DNA from: DATMGU01 sp035555315
Lineage (GTDB): Bacteria > Pseudomonadota > Alphaproteobacteria > ATCC43930 > CGMCC-115725
DNA length: 59,345 nt
Assembly: GCA_035555315.1 (NCBI GenBank)
Contig: DATMGU010000130.1
Coordinates: 1-59,345, forward strand
Reading direction: 5' to 3'
The notes under the pieces were generated by a model, which had not been told where the DNA came from, made no database searches, and worked only from the letters and a program-made list of their open reading frames with translations. Below, in pieces: positions 1 through 8,788 of this stretch. The first letter of the stretch is position 1. Every line of letters begins with the position of its first letter. The translations under genes and the position numbers were made by a program.

Positions 1-1
1 G

Positions 2-1258
2 TCCAGCGGCGGCGATTCGAAGAACACCCTCTACTGCTCGTTCTGCGGTAAGAGCCAACACGAAGTGCGCAAGCTGATCGCCGGTCCCACGGTGTTCATC
101 TGCGACGAGTGCGTCGAGCTCTGCATGGACATCATCCGTGAAGAGCATAAGACAACCCTGGTGAAATCCCGCGACGGGGTGCCCGGACCACGCGACATCT
201 GCACGGTCCTCGATGACTACGTGATCGGCCAGAGCCACGCCAAGCGCGTGCTGTCGGTCGCCGTGCACAATCACTACAAGCGGCTGGCGCACGGCGCCAA
301 GAACAACGACGTGGAACTGGCCAAATCCAACATCTTGCTGGTCGGTCCGACAGGCTGCGGCAAGACGTTGCTGGCCCAGACCCTGGCGCGCATCATCGAC
401 GTGCCGTTCACCATGGCCGATGCGACGACCCTGACCGAGGCGGGCTATGTCGGCGAGGATGTTGAGAACATCATCCTGAAGCTGCTGCAGGCGGCCGACT
501 ACAATGTCGAGCGGGCGCAGCGCGGCATCGTCTACATCGACGAGGTCGACAAGATCAGCCGCAAATCCGACAACCCGTCGATCACCCGAGACGTGTCGGG
601 CGAAGGTGTGCAGCAGGCGCTGCTGAAGATCATGGAAGGCACGGTCGCCTCGGTCCCGCCGCAGGGCGGCCGCAAGCACCCGCAGCAAGAATTCCTGCAG
701 GTCGACACGACCAACATCCTGTTCATCTGCGGCGGCGCCTTCGCCGGCCTGGAAAAGATCATCGCCAACCGCCGCCAGGGCACCTCGATCGGCTTCGGCG
801 CCGATGTGAAGGGCCCGGACGAGCGACAGACCGGCGAGATCCTGCGTGATGTCGAGCCCGAGGATCTATTGAAGTTCGGCCTGATCCCGGAATTCGTCGG
901 TCGTCTGCCGGTCGTGGCGACGCTCGACGATCTGGACGAGAAAGCGCTGATCGACATCCTGACCAAGCCCAAGAACGCCCTGGTCAAGCAGTACCAGCGC
1001 CTGTTCGAGATGGAGGAGGTCAAACTCGGCTTCAACGAAGAGGCGCTGAAGGCGATTTCCCGCAAGGCGATCCAACGCAAGACCGGCGCCCGCGGCCTGC
1101 GGTCGATCATGGAGTCGATCCTGCTCGACCCGATGTTCGAGCTGCCGGTGCTGGAAAACGTCGAGGAGATCGTCATCAACAAAGAGGTGGTCGAGGGGCG
1201 CGCCTCGCCGCTCTACATCTACGCCGATCGACGCGGCGATGTCGGGACCGGAAGCTAA
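2..1258 (+). CDS. clpX: ATP-dependent Clp protease ATP-binding subunit ClpX (5' end cut by window)
   Basis: ClpX is the AAA+ unfoldase that recognises tagged or damaged proteins and threads them into the ClpP peptidase in the cytoplasm. The frame is already open at base 2 and reads through the N-terminal zinc-binding domain, with the CSFCGK and CDECVELC cysteine pairs at the very start, so only a few N-terminal residues are missing. A GTG at 65 lies inside that zinc domain and is not the real start. The AAA+ module follows, with Walker A (GPTGCGKT), Walker B (IVYIDEVDKI), the GAFAGLE sensor region, and the sensor-2 stretch KTGARGLRSIMES near the C-terminus. About 418 residues are visible, which fits the usual length of about 420. 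lon follows 226 bp downstream, a common alphaproteobacterial arrangement. Identification is secure. Confidence 0.97.
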   Translation, partial: SSGGDSKNTLYCSFCGKSQHEVRKLIAGPTVFICDECVELCMDIIREEHKTTLVKSRDGVPGPRDICTVLDDYVIGQSHAKRVLSVAVHNHYKRLAHGAKNNDVELAKSNILLVGPTGCGKTLLAQTLARIIDVPFTMADATTLTEAGYVGEDVENIILKLLQAADYNVERAQRGIVYIDEVDKISRKSDNPSITRDVSGEGVQQALLKIMEGTVASVPPQGGRKHPQQEFLQVDTTNILFICGGAFAGLEKIIANRRQGTSIGFGADVKGPDERQTGEILRDVEPEDLLKFGLIPEFVGRLPVVATLDDLDEKALIDILTKPKNALVKQYQRLFEMEEVKLGFNEEALKAISRKAIQRKTGARGLRSIMESILLDPMFELPVLENVEEIVINKEVVEGRASPLYIYADRRGDVGTGS

Positions 1259-1370
1259 GTCTCTGATCTGTTACGGCTCGGCCGGGCTTGGGATGGCTCG
1301 GCCGTTGGTCCAGGGGCGATCGAGAAGGGCTGGCATGCGGTGCCGAAACTCATCGTCGCGAAGCGCCTCT

Positions 1371-1398
1371 CTTGAACCGGCGGCCTATCGGGCCACGT
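1371..1398 (+). promoter_or_regulatory. Possible heat-shock (RpoH-like) promoter before lon
   Basis: The clpX-lon gap contains CTTGAA at 1371-1376, a perfect match to the -35 element of sigma-32 promoters. GGCCACGT follows 14 bases later and only partly matches the CCCCATNT -10. lon is a typical heat-shock gene, so the position makes sense, but the weak -10 keeps this tentative. Confidence 0.3.
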
Positions 1399-1484
1399 AG
1401 TTTGTCGTAGAGGCCGTTTCGAGGCATGCTCTGAGAGACCGTTCCGCCGCTCTAGGGGGACGGTCCAAGTTAGAAAGAGGCATT

Positions 1485-3890
1485 ATGTTGGAACTACCGC
1501 GCGGCACGTTGTACCCGGTCCTCCCGCTTCGCGACATCGTTGTCTTCCCGCACATGATCGTGCCGCTGTTTGTTGGCCGGGAGAAATCGGTCCGGGCGCT
1601 CGAAGACGTGATGAAGGAAGACAAGCAGATCCTGCTCGTCACCCAGAAGAACGCCTCGCAGGACGATCCTAACTCGGCGGACATCTATACGGTCGGCACG
1701 GTCGGTACCGTGTTGCAGCTGCTGAAGCTGCCGGACGGCACCGTCAAGGTGCTGGTCGAGGGCGGCCAGCGCGCCCGCATCCTGCGGTTCAACGAGAACG
1801 AGACTTTCTTCCAGGCCTATGCCGAAGTCATCTCGGAGAAGCTGGGCGATCAGCGCGAGCTTGAGGCATTGTCGCGGACGGCGGTGGCGCAGTTCGAGCA
1901 GTACATCAAGCTGAACAAGAAGATCCCGCCGGAGGTGCTGGTCTCGATCAATCAGATCGACGATGCCAGCAAGCTCTCCGACATGGTGGCCTCGCATCTG
2001 GCGTTGAAGATCCCGGAAAAGCAGGAACTGCTCGAGACCGAGACGGTGAGCGAGCGGCTGGAGAAGGTCTTCGCCTTCATGGAAGGCGAGATCGGCGTCC
2101 TGCAGGTGGAAAAGCGCATCCGCAACCGCGTCAAGCGGCAGATGGAGAAGACCCAGCGCGAGTACTACCTCAACGAGCAGATGAAGGCGATCCAGAAGGA
2201 GCTGGGCGAGGGCGAGGACGGCAAGGACGAACTCGCCGAGCTCGAGGAGCGCGTCAACAAGACCAAGCTCACCAAGGAAGCCCGCGACAAGGCGCTGGCC
2301 GAGGTCAAGAAACTGCGGACGATGAGCCCGATGTCGGCCGAGGCCACGGTGGTACGCAACTATCTCGATTGGCTGCTGACCATTCCGTGGCAGCAGCGGA
2401 CTAAGGTGAAGCGCGACATCAAGCTCGCCGAGAAGGTCCTGCATCAGGATCATTTCGGGCTCGAGAAGGTCAAGGAGCGGATCCTCGAATACCTTGCCGT
2501 GCAGCAGCGGATGAAGAAGGTGAAGGGCCCGATCCTGTGCCTGGTCGGCCCTCCCGGTGTCGGCAAGACCTCGCTCGGCAAGTCGATCGCCAAGGCGACC
2601 GGCCGTAATTTCGTGCGCATGTCGCTGGGCGGCGTGCGCGACGAGGCGGAGGTTCGCGGCCATCGGCGCACCTATATCGGCTCGATGCCCGGCAAGGTCA
2701 TCCAGGGCATGAAGAAGGCGAAATCCTCCAATCCGCTGTTCCTGCTCGACGAGGTCGACAAGCTGGGCGCCGATTGGCGGGGCGATCCGTCTTCGGCGTT
2801 GTTGGAGGTGCTCGACCCCGAACAGAACGCGTCGTTCAACGACCATTATCTGGAGGTCGATTACGACCTGTCGGACGTGATGTTCGTGACCACGGCCAAC
2901 AGCCTGCGGATGCCGCAGCCGTTGCTGGACCGCATGGAGATCATCCGCATCTCGGGCTACACCGAGGATGAGAAGGTCGAGATCGCCAAGCGCCATCTGA
3001 TCAAGAAGCAGATGGAAGCGCATGGTCTGAAGCCGACGGAATGGTCGATCACCGATGATTCGATCCGCGATCTGGTGCGCTATTACACGCGCGAAGCCGG
3101 CGTGCGGAATCTGGAGCGGGAGATCGCCAATCTCACGCGCAAGGCGATCAAAGACATCCTGATGAAGAAGCTCGCGAAGGTGGCGGTGACCCGTCGCAAT
3201 CTCGAGAAATACGCGGGTATCCGCCGCTTCAATTACGGCGAGGCGGAAGCCGAGGATCAGGTCGGCGTGGTGACCGGTCTCGCTTGGACCGAGGTCGGCG
3301 GCGAGTTGCTGACCATCGAATCGGTGACCTTGCCGGGCAAGGGCAGGGTCACCGCGACCGGCAAGCTGGGCGATGTCATGAAGGAATCGGTGCAGGCCGC
3401 CGAGAGCTATGTGAAATCGCGCGGCAGCGCCTATGGCATCAAGCGGGCTTCGTTCGAGAAGAAGGACATCCATGTCCACGTGCCGGAGGGGGCGACTCCG
3501 AAGGACGGCCCGTCGGCGGGTATCGCCATGGTGACCTCGATCGTCTCGGTGCTGACCGGCATTCCGGTCAGGCGCGACGTGGCGATGACCGGCGAGATCA
3601 CCCTGCGCGGCCGGGTCTTCCCGATCGGCGGGCTCAAGGAAAAGCTGATGGCGGCGCATCGCGGCGGCCTGAAGACGGTCTTGATCCCCAAGGAAAACAC
3701 CAAGGATCTGGCCGAGATTCCGGACAATGTGAAGCGTGGCTTGACGATCATCCCGGTGGCCCATGTCGACGAGGTTCTGCTCAACGCCCTGACCAGGCCG
3801 CTGGTGCCGATCGAGTGGGAGGAGGATCCGGCGACGCCGGTGGCGTTGCCCACGGAACCGGAGGATCGGTCGGGTGTTGTCACTCATTAG
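1485..3890 (+). CDS. lon: ATP-dependent protease La (Lon)
   Basis: Lon is a homo-oligomeric cytoplasmic AAA+ serine protease that degrades misfolded and regulatory proteins. The 801-residue product is close to E. coli Lon in length. It starts with the LON substrate-binding domain (LPLRDIVVFPHMIVPLFVGR, about residues 8-30), followed by a charged coiled-coil region (about 190-270). The AAA+ module has Walker A GPPGVGKT at 355-362 (Lys361). The C-terminal protease domain carries the Ser/Lys dyad: Ser677 in PKDGPSAG and Lys720 in GLKEKLMAA, with the expected spacing of 43. The ATG at 1485 is preceded by an AGAAAGAGG ribosome site. A 14-bp-stem terminator lies 65 bp after the stop, so lon is probably monocistronic. 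Confidence 0.98.
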   Translation: MLELPRGTLYPVLPLRDIVVFPHMIVPLFVGREKSVRALEDVMKEDKQILLVTQKNASQDDPNSADIYTVGTVGTVLQLLKLPDGTVKVLVEGGQRARILRFNENETFFQAYAEVISEKLGDQRELEALSRTAVAQFEQYIKLNKKIPPEVLVSINQIDDASKLSDMVASHLALKIPEKQELLETETVSERLEKVFAFMEGEIGVLQVEKRIRNRVKRQMEKTQREYYLNEQMKAIQKELGEGEDGKDELAELEERVNKTKLTKEARDKALAEVKKLRTMSPMSAEATVVRNYLDWLLTIPWQQRTKVKRDIKLAEKVLHQDHFGLEKVKERILEYLAVQQRMKKVKGPILCLVGPPGVGKTSLGKSIAKATGRNFVRMSLGGVRDEAEVRGHRRTYIGSMPGKVIQGMKKAKSSNPLFLLDEVDKLGADWRGDPSSALLEVLDPEQNASFNDHYLEVDYDLSDVMFVTTANSLRMPQPLLDRMEIIRISGYTEDEKVEIAKRHLIKKQMEAHGLKPTEWSITDDSIRDLVRYYTREAGVRNLEREIANLTRKAIKDILMKKLAKVAVTRRNLEKYAGIRRFNYGEAEAEDQVGVVTGLAWTEVGGELLTIESVTLPGKGRVTATGKLGDVMKESVQAAESYVKSRGSAYGIKRASFEKKDIHVHVPEGATPKDGPSAGIAMVTSIVSVLTGIPVRRDVAMTGEITLRGRVFPIGGLKEKLMAAHRGGLKTVLIPKENTKDLAEIPDNVKRGLTIIPVAHVDEVLLNALTRPLVPIEWEEDPATPVALPTEPEDRSGVVTH

Positions 3891-3955
3891 TCGAGTCGAC
3901 TACTGATCGAGTCGGCGACAGCCGAATCGGTGCCAATCCGTTAATATACACCGCC

Positions 3956-3985
3956 CTAGGCCCGGTCAGAACTGACCGGGCCTAG
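3956..3985 (+). terminator. Terminator hairpin after lon
   Basis: Perfect 14-bp inverted repeat (CTAGGCCCGGTCAG at 3956-3969, complement at 3972-3985) around a 2-base centre, followed by TCGTTTCT. It sits between lon and hup. The weak T tract on either side means it could act in both directions or need Rho. Confidence 0.75.
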
Positions 3986-4078
3986 TCGTTTCTGGAGGGC
4001 GTGGTCGCACAGCGCGACTTTTCTGCCGAAGACAGCGAAAAATCGGCGGTTTCCCTGGGTTTTAGCCGCTCGCCGCGA

Positions 4079-4107
4079 TTGACGGCCAAACGAACCGCGA
4101 TCTAAGG
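4079..4107 (+). promoter_or_regulatory. Candidate housekeeping promoter of hup
   Basis: TTGACG at 4079-4084 and CTAAGG about 17 bp downstream form a sigma-70-like pair roughly 70 bp before the HU start, in a region with no other gene. The -10 element is poor (2-3 of 6 consensus bases), so the assignment rests on the -35 and the position. Confidence 0.35.
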
Positions 4108-4173
4108 TGCTTACCAGATGGGGGCCGTCCGGTTCCCGTTCTATTTGATTTTTCCGATTCTGAGGGGGGTCTT

Positions 4174-4446
4174 GTGAACAAGAACGAGCTCGTTGACGCT
4201 GTGGCGACTGCGACTGATCTGAAGAAGTCCGAGGCCGTTAAGGCCGTGGATTCGGTGTTTGATTCGATTGCTGGTGCCTTGAAGAAGGGCGACGAGGTCC
4301 GTCTCGTCGGCTTCGGCACGTTCAGCGTCGCCAGTCGTGAGGCATCCGAGGGGCGCAACCCGCGGACGGGCGAAAAGATTCAGATCGCCGCCTCCAAGCA
4401 GCCCAAGTTCAAGCCCGGCAAAACGCTGAAAGACGCGCTGAACTAA
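4174..4446 (+). CDS. hupB: DNA-binding protein HU
   Basis: HU is a small dimeric nucleoid protein that binds and bends DNA without strong sequence preference. The product has exactly the family's usual 90 residues. It begins MNKNELVDAVA and shows the helix-turn-helix dimerisation half (residues 1-45), the VRLVGFGTFSV core, the DNA-gripping arm around GRNPRTGEKIQI (about 60-71), and the PKFKPGKTLKDALN tail. It starts at GTG (4174), seven bases after a GGGGGG purine stretch. It stands alone between the lon terminator and tRNA-Val, as it often does next to lon in proteobacteria. Whether it is called hupA, hupB or hup is a naming choice. Confidence 0.96.
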   Translation: MNKNELVDAVATATDLKKSEAVKAVDSVFDSIAGALKKGDEVRLVGFGTFSVASREASEGRNPRTGEKIQIAASKQPKFKPGKTLKDALN

Positions 4447-4563
4447 ACCGATGCCATCCGGCGCGCGTCGCCGGAACACGCATATTGAGTTCTCGTCGGC
4501 ATAGGCCGACGAGGCGTATTCCCAGGCCGGACATTAACCGGTATCTGGCGACCGTACCCAACC

Positions 4564-4638
4564 GGGCGATTAGCTCAGCGGTAGAGCGTCTCGTTTACAC
4601 CGAGAGGGTCGGCGGTTCGATCCCGTCATCGCCCACCA
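4564..4638 (+). tRNA. tRNA-Val (anticodon TAC)
   Basis: The 75-nt sequence folds as a full cloverleaf. The 7-bp acceptor stem pairs GGGCGAT with ATCGCCC, the D arm is GCTCAGCGGTAGAGC, and the anticodon stem TCTCG/CGAGA closes the loop TTTACAC, which gives anticodon TAC. The T arm contains TTCGATC, the discriminator base is A, and CCA is encoded. It reads valine GUA codons and probably other GUN codons by wobble. Confidence 0.97.
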
Positions 4639-4816
4639 TGGCCGTTGCCGCGGGAAGCTCGGCTTCCATACCGCCTCGGGACGTGGGTCACCCCATTTTA
4701 CCTCGCAAAGGTGCCGTCATCGATCCCTCTCGCCGGTGATCGGGGGCAGGTATGCGTGCCACGACAGGGTTTGGTGGTTGAAGCGCAGGTCTGCTCCGCG
4801 GAGTGACTTCGCGGGC

Positions 4817-4846
4817 TTGACTTCGCGTCGGGAAGGAGGGTAGTCA
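4817..4846 (+). promoter_or_regulatory. Candidate promoter of tRNA-Asp
   Basis: TTGACT at 4817-4822 matches the -35 consensus at five of six positions, and TAGTCA lies 18 bp downstream, ending 24 bp before the tRNA. Spacing and position fit a stable-RNA promoter, but the -10 is weak. Confidence 0.35.
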
Positions 4847-4869
4847 TCCGCCCTCGCCGCGCAGATGCG

Positions 4870-4946
<77 letters not shown>

Positions 4947-4994
4947 TTTCCGCCTCGCGGCGGGCCCCCGAGGTTAAGTCGTCTCTGTCACCAT

Positions 4995-5034
4995 GCCGCA
5001 CTCGGCGGCCAGCTACCGCATGCTGCAGTGCGGC
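4995..5034 (+). terminator. Probable terminator after tRNA-Asp
   Basis: GCCGCACT (4995-5002) pairs with AGTGCGGC (5027-5034) across a 24-nt loop, and the pyrimidine-rich CTTTCCTTTCCC follows. It lies 49 bp after the tRNA and before the presumed nuo promoter. The long loop and interrupted T tract lower confidence. Confidence 0.45.
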
Positions 5035-5057
5035 CTTTCCTTTCCCGGTTGATCTGC

Positions 5058-5079
5058 CTATATGTTGGCGCGGCGCCAA
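5058..5079 (+). promoter_or_regulatory. nuo leader: -10-like CTATAT next to a perfect palindrome
   Basis: CTATAT at 5058-5063 looks like a -10 element. One base later comes the palindrome TTGGCGC-G-GCGCCAA (5065-5079), where transcription would start. A further small hairpin (ACGGGGC/GCCCCGT, 5087-5105) lies in the leader, about 50 bp before the nuoA start. This suggests an operator controlling the complex I operon. The regulator is unknown and no clear -35 was found. Confidence 0.4.
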
Positions 5080-5153
5080 TGTTTCGACGGGGCAGGTCGC
5101 CCCGTACGCCATGTGATTTTTCGGGCAAGCCAAACGGGACCGAGCGATCGACC

Positions 5154-5522
5154 ATGTCATTGAGTTTGCTGCGCGACTATCTACCGATCTTGCTGTTCCT
5201 GGGTATCGCCGTCGTCGTGGCGTTGGCCGCGGTCGGGATGTCTTTCGTCGCCGGAAAGCAGCATCCGGATTCCGAGAAGCTGTCGCCCTATGAATGCGGG
5301 TTCGAGCCGTTCGACGATGCGCGGTCGCGCTTCGACGTCCGGTTCTATCTGGTGGCGATCCTGTTCATCATCTTCGATCTAGAGGTCGCCTTCCTGTTTC
5401 CCTGGGCGATCTCGCTCGGCGATATCGGCCTGTTCGGCTTCTGGTCGATGATCCTGTTCCTGGGCGTGCTGACCATCGGCTTCATCTATGAATGGAAGAA
5501 AGGCGCCCTCGAATGGGAGTGA
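5154..5522 (+). CDS. nuoA: NADH-quinone oxidoreductase subunit A
   Basis: NuoA is a small membrane subunit of complex I at the junction of the membrane arm and the peripheral arm. The 122-residue product has three membrane helices (about 10-30, 65-85 and 95-115) and the conserved loop SEKLSPYECGFEPF, whose cysteine is the one whose exposure changes in the active/deactive transition of complex I in some organisms. The frame is open further upstream, but ATG 5154 (MSLSLLRDYLP) gives the normal NuoA N-terminus. It is the first gene of a 14-gene nuo operon, and its end overlaps nuoB. Confidence 0.96.
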   Translation: MSLSLLRDYLPILLFLGIAVVVALAAVGMSFVAGKQHPDSEKLSPYECGFEPFDDARSRFDVRFYLVAILFIIFDLEVAFLFPWAISLGDIGLFGFWSMILFLGVLTIGFIYEWKKGALEWE

Positions 5523-6073
5523 CCGGACCCATCGTCCCGACCCCGGGCGGCTTGGCACCGCTGCCGCCCGGCACCCAGCAGGATGTGCTGTTGCGTACGG
5601 TGTCTGATGAGATGCAGGAAAAGGGCTTCGTCGTCGCCCAGATGGACAAGCTGGTGAATTGGGCGCGTACCGGGTCGCTCTGGCCGATGACCTTCGGCCT
5701 CGCCTGCTGCGCCGTCGAAATGATGCACACCGCCGCCAGCCGCTATGATCTCGACCGCTTCGGCCTGGTGTTCCGGCCGAGCCCCCGGCAATCCGACGTC
5801 ATGATCGTCGCCGGCACGCTGACCAACAAGATGGCGCCGGCCCTGCGCAAGGTTTACGACCAGATGGCTGAGCCGCGCTGGGTCATCTCCATGGGCTCCT
5901 GCGCCAATGGCGGCGGCTATTACCACTATTCCTATTCGGTGGTGCGTGGCTGCGATCGGATCGTGCCGGTCGACATCTATGTGCCTGGCTGTCCGCCGAC
6001 CGCCGAAGCACTCCTCTACGGCATTTTGCAGTTGCAGAAAAAGATCAAACGCACGAGCGTCTTCGCTCGCTGA
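5513..6073 (+). CDS. nuoB: NADH-quinone oxidoreductase subunit B
   Basis: NuoB carries the terminal [4Fe-4S] cluster N2, which reduces quinone. The four ligand cysteines are visible: the adjacent pair Cys65-Cys66 (GLACCAVEMM), Cys130 (MGSCANGG) and Cys160 (PGCPPTAEALL). Length is 186 residues from the ATG at 5513, which overlaps the end of nuoA by 10 bp. An in-frame ATG at 5492 would add seven residues and cannot be excluded. The gap to nuoC is 106 bp, the second longest inside the operon. Confidence 0.96.
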   Translation: MGVTGPIVPTPGGLAPLPPGTQQDVLLRTVSDEMQEKGFVVAQMDKLVNWARTGSLWPMTFGLACCAVEMMHTAASRYDLDRFGLVFRPSPRQSDVMIVAGTLTNKMAPALRKVYDQMAEPRWVISMGSCANGGGYYHYSYSVVRGCDRIVPVDIYVPGCPPTAEALLYGILQLQKKIKRTSVFAR

Positions 6074-6179
6074 TTGGGCGTCTCGTCGGCCGGGTCCTGT
6101 TTCGCGATCCGGTAGCCTGTTCGTCCGCCTCCGTGCCGTTCGTGTGTCGCCTGCCCAGTTTCCCGTCGCGAGTTTTCGT

Positions 6180-6878
6180 ATGACCCAAGCCTTAGCCGAA
6201 CTCGGCTCGACCGTCTCCGCGGCGCTTGCCCAGGACTTCATCCGGGCCGAGACCAGCCGTGGCGAGTTGATCGTCTGGGTCCGGCGCGAGGCGATCGTGC
6301 CGGTCCTGACCTTCCTGCGCGACGATCCGCGTTGCCAGTTCAGCGTGCTGGCCGATGTCTGCGGCGTCGATTATCCCGACCGACCGGAGCGTTTCGAGGT
6401 CGTCTACAATCTGCTCAGCCTCAGTCACAACACCCGCATCCGGGTCAAGCTCGCGACCGATGAGGACACTCCCGTACCCTCGGCGACCGGCGTCTACAGC
6501 GCTGCCGGCTGGTGGGAGCGCGAGGCCTGGGATCTGTTCGGCATCTATTTCTCGGATCATCCGGACCTGCGCCGCATCCTCACCGATTACGGCTTCGAGG
6601 GGCATCCGCTGCGCAAGGATTTCCCGCTGACCGGTTATGTCGAGGTGCGCTACGACGAGGAGCAGAAGCGGGTGATCTACGAACCCGTCAAGCTGAAGCA
6701 GGAATTCCGCAGCTTCGACTTCCTGTCGCCCTGGGAAGGCATGAACACCATCCTGCCGGGCGACGAGAAGGCGACCCCGGCGCTGACGGATGCCTCGGCG
6801 TCAGGCCCAGCGGCACCAAGCCCGGCGGCACCGACCCCGGCGCCGAAAGATGCACCCAAATCCGGAGGGGCCGCGTGA
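6180..6878 (+). CDS. nuoC: NADH-quinone oxidoreductase subunit C
   Basis: NuoC (30-kDa subunit) is a hydrophilic part of the complex I connecting arm. The family core is clear: VVYNLLSLSHNTRIRVK, then the signature ERE.WDLFGI.F.DHPDLRRIL and GHPLRKDFPLTGYVEVRYDE. The start is taken as ATG 6180 (MTQALAELG) because the open frame upstream resembles a nuoB shadow; the ribosome site there is weak. The product has 232 residues, and the last 30 or so are a low-complexity Ala/Pro/Ser tail (PAAPSPAAPTPAPKDAPK type) beyond the usual end of the family. nuoD starts on the last base of the stop codon (TGATG). Confidence 0.95.
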   Translation: MTQALAELGSTVSAALAQDFIRAETSRGELIVWVRREAIVPVLTFLRDDPRCQFSVLADVCGVDYPDRPERFEVVYNLLSLSHNTRIRVKLATDEDTPVPSATGVYSAAGWWEREAWDLFGIYFSDHPDLRRILTDYGFEGHPLRKDFPLTGYVEVRYDEEQKRVIYEPVKLKQEFRSFDFLSPWEGMNTILPGDEKATPALTDASASGPAAPSPAAPTPAPKDAPKSGGAA

Positions 6879-8134
6879 TGGCCACCGAGACGCAAACGCT
6901 CCCCGATACGGCGAAGATACCGCTCGATCGGGCGGCCAACCTGGTGGAGGGCGATGCCCCGCCGGTGCAGATCAAGAACATGACGATCAATTTCGGCCCG
7001 CAGCATCCGGCGGCGCATGGCGTGCTGCGCTTGGTGCTGGAGATGGATGGCGAGGTCGTCGAGCGAGCCGATCCGCATGTCGGGCTGCTGCATCGCGGTA
7101 CCGAAAAGCTGATCGAATACAAGACCTACGTCCAGGCCTTGCCGTATTTCGACCGGCTCGACTACGTCTCGCCGATGTCTCAGGAACATGCCTTCGCGCT
7201 GGCGACGGAAAAGCTATTGGGCATCGAGGCGCCGCCGCGCGCTCAGCACATCCGGGTGCTGTTCGCCGAGATCTCGCGCATCCTCAACCATCTGCTCAAC
7301 GTCACCACCTTCGCCCTCGATGTCGGCGCCATTACGCCGCTGCTCTGGGGTTTCGAGGAACGCGAGCGGCTGATGGAGTTTTACGAGCGCGTCTCGGGCG
7401 CTCGGCTCCATGCCAACTACTTCCGGCCCGGCGGCGTGCATCAGGATATGCCGGCCGGTCTCGCCGAGGACATCTACGCGTTCATCGAGTCTTTCCCCAA
7501 GACGCTGGACGATCTGGAGCATTTGCTGACCGAGAACCGGATCTTCAAGCAGCGGACCGTGGATATCGGCATCGTCAGCGCCGCGGATGCGCTGGATTGG
7601 GGCTTTTCCGGCCCGATGCTGCGCGGTTCGGGCGTGCCGTGGGATCTGCGCAAGTCGCAGCCCTACGACGTCTATGGCGAGCTGGATTTCGACATCCCGA
7701 TCGGCAAGAACGGCGATTGTTACGATCGCTATCTGGTGCGCATGGAGGAGATGCGGCAGAGCCTTCGGATCATGCGCCAGGTGCTCGACCGGATGCCGAC
7801 CGGGCCGATCAAGGTCAACGACCGCAAGGTCGCCCCGCCGCCGCGCGCCGAGATGAAGAGCTCGATGGAAGCGCTCATCCATCACTTCAAGCTCTATACC
7901 GAGGGCTATCACGTGCCAGCCGGCGAGACCTATACGGCGGTTGAAGCGCCGAAGGGCGAGTTCGCGGTCTATCTCGTTTCCGACGGCAGCAACCGCCCGT
8001 ATCGCTGCAAGATCCGCGCGCCGGGATTCGGCTTCATGCAGGGCCTCGATTTCATGTCGAGAGGTCACATGCTGGCCGATGTGGTGGCGATCATCGGGTC
8101 GATGGATATTGTGTTTGGTGAGGTTGACCGATGA
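6878..8134 (+). CDS. nuoD: NADH-quinone oxidoreductase subunit D
   Basis: NuoD (49-kDa subunit) lines the quinone-binding site with NuoB and is related to [NiFe]-hydrogenase large subunits. The 418-residue product shows the family marks: NFGPQHPAAHGVLRL near residue 35, HVGLLHRGTEKLIE, a long conserved central part, and the C-terminal RCKIRAPGFGFMQGLDFMSRGHMLADVVAIIGSMDIVFGEVDR. The ATG at 6878 overlaps the nuoC stop, implying translational coupling. The stop overlaps the nuoE start as ATGA. nuoC and nuoD are separate here, unlike the fused NuoCD of enterobacteria. Confidence 0.97.
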   Translation: MATETQTLPDTAKIPLDRAANLVEGDAPPVQIKNMTINFGPQHPAAHGVLRLVLEMDGEVVERADPHVGLLHRGTEKLIEYKTYVQALPYFDRLDYVSPMSQEHAFALATEKLLGIEAPPRAQHIRVLFAEISRILNHLLNVTTFALDVGAITPLLWGFEERERLMEFYERVSGARLHANYFRPGGVHQDMPAGLAEDIYAFIESFPKTLDDLEHLLTENRIFKQRTVDIGIVSAADALDWGFSGPMLRGSGVPWDLRKSQPYDVYGELDFDIPIGKNGDCYDRYLVRMEEMRQSLRIMRQVLDRMPTGPIKVNDRKVAPPPRAEMKSSMEALIHHFKLYTEGYHVPAGETYTAVEAPKGEFAVYLVSDGSNRPYRCKIRAPGFGFMQGLDFMSRGHMLADVVAIIGSMDIVFGEVDR

Positions 8135-8788
8135 GTTCCAGCGCTGACGATACGATCGTCGAGCAGCCGCCGAGCTTCGATTTCACGCCGGAAAACCGCG
8201 CTGAGGCGGATCGGATCATCGCCAAATACCCGCCGGGCCGGCAGGCCAGCGCCGTGTTGCCGCTGCTCTATATCGCCCAGCGCCAGCATCATGGCTGGCT
8301 GCCGCGCGCGGCGATGGATCGGGTGGCGGTCATCCTGGATATGGCGGCGATCCGGGTCTACGAGGTCGCGACCTTCTACACGATGTTCAACCTGAAGCCG
8401 GTCGGGAAGTACCATCTGCAGATCTGCACGACCACGCCGTGCATGCTGCGCGACTCCGATTCGGTGGTCGCGACCTGCGAACGCAAGCTCGGGATCCATG
8501 AGGGGCAGGTTACCCCGGACGGGTTGTTCAGCATGATCGAGGTGGAATGCCTGGGCGCCTGCGTCAACGCGCCGGTCATCCAGGTGAACGACGATATGTA
8601 CGAGGATCTCGACGGTCCGCGGACCGAGGCGCTGCTCGACGCCCTGGCGCGCGGCGATGTGCCGCCGGTCGGCTCGACTCTCGGCCGCAAGGCCTCCATG
8701 GCGATCGGCGGCCGGACCACGCTCGCCGCCTTCGGCCCCGAACCCGGGAAAGCCGCCCCAACCGATACCGCTGCCCCTGGAGGGTCCG

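Noticed and set aside
1494..3887. 797-codon open frame antisense to lon
   Set aside because: It is the exact shadow of lon in high-GC DNA, with low-complexity His/Arg/Asp-rich translation; lon itself has every family motif.
4485..4739. 84-codon open frame across tRNA-Val
   Set aside because: It reads through the tRNA gene, which folds perfectly; no protein features.
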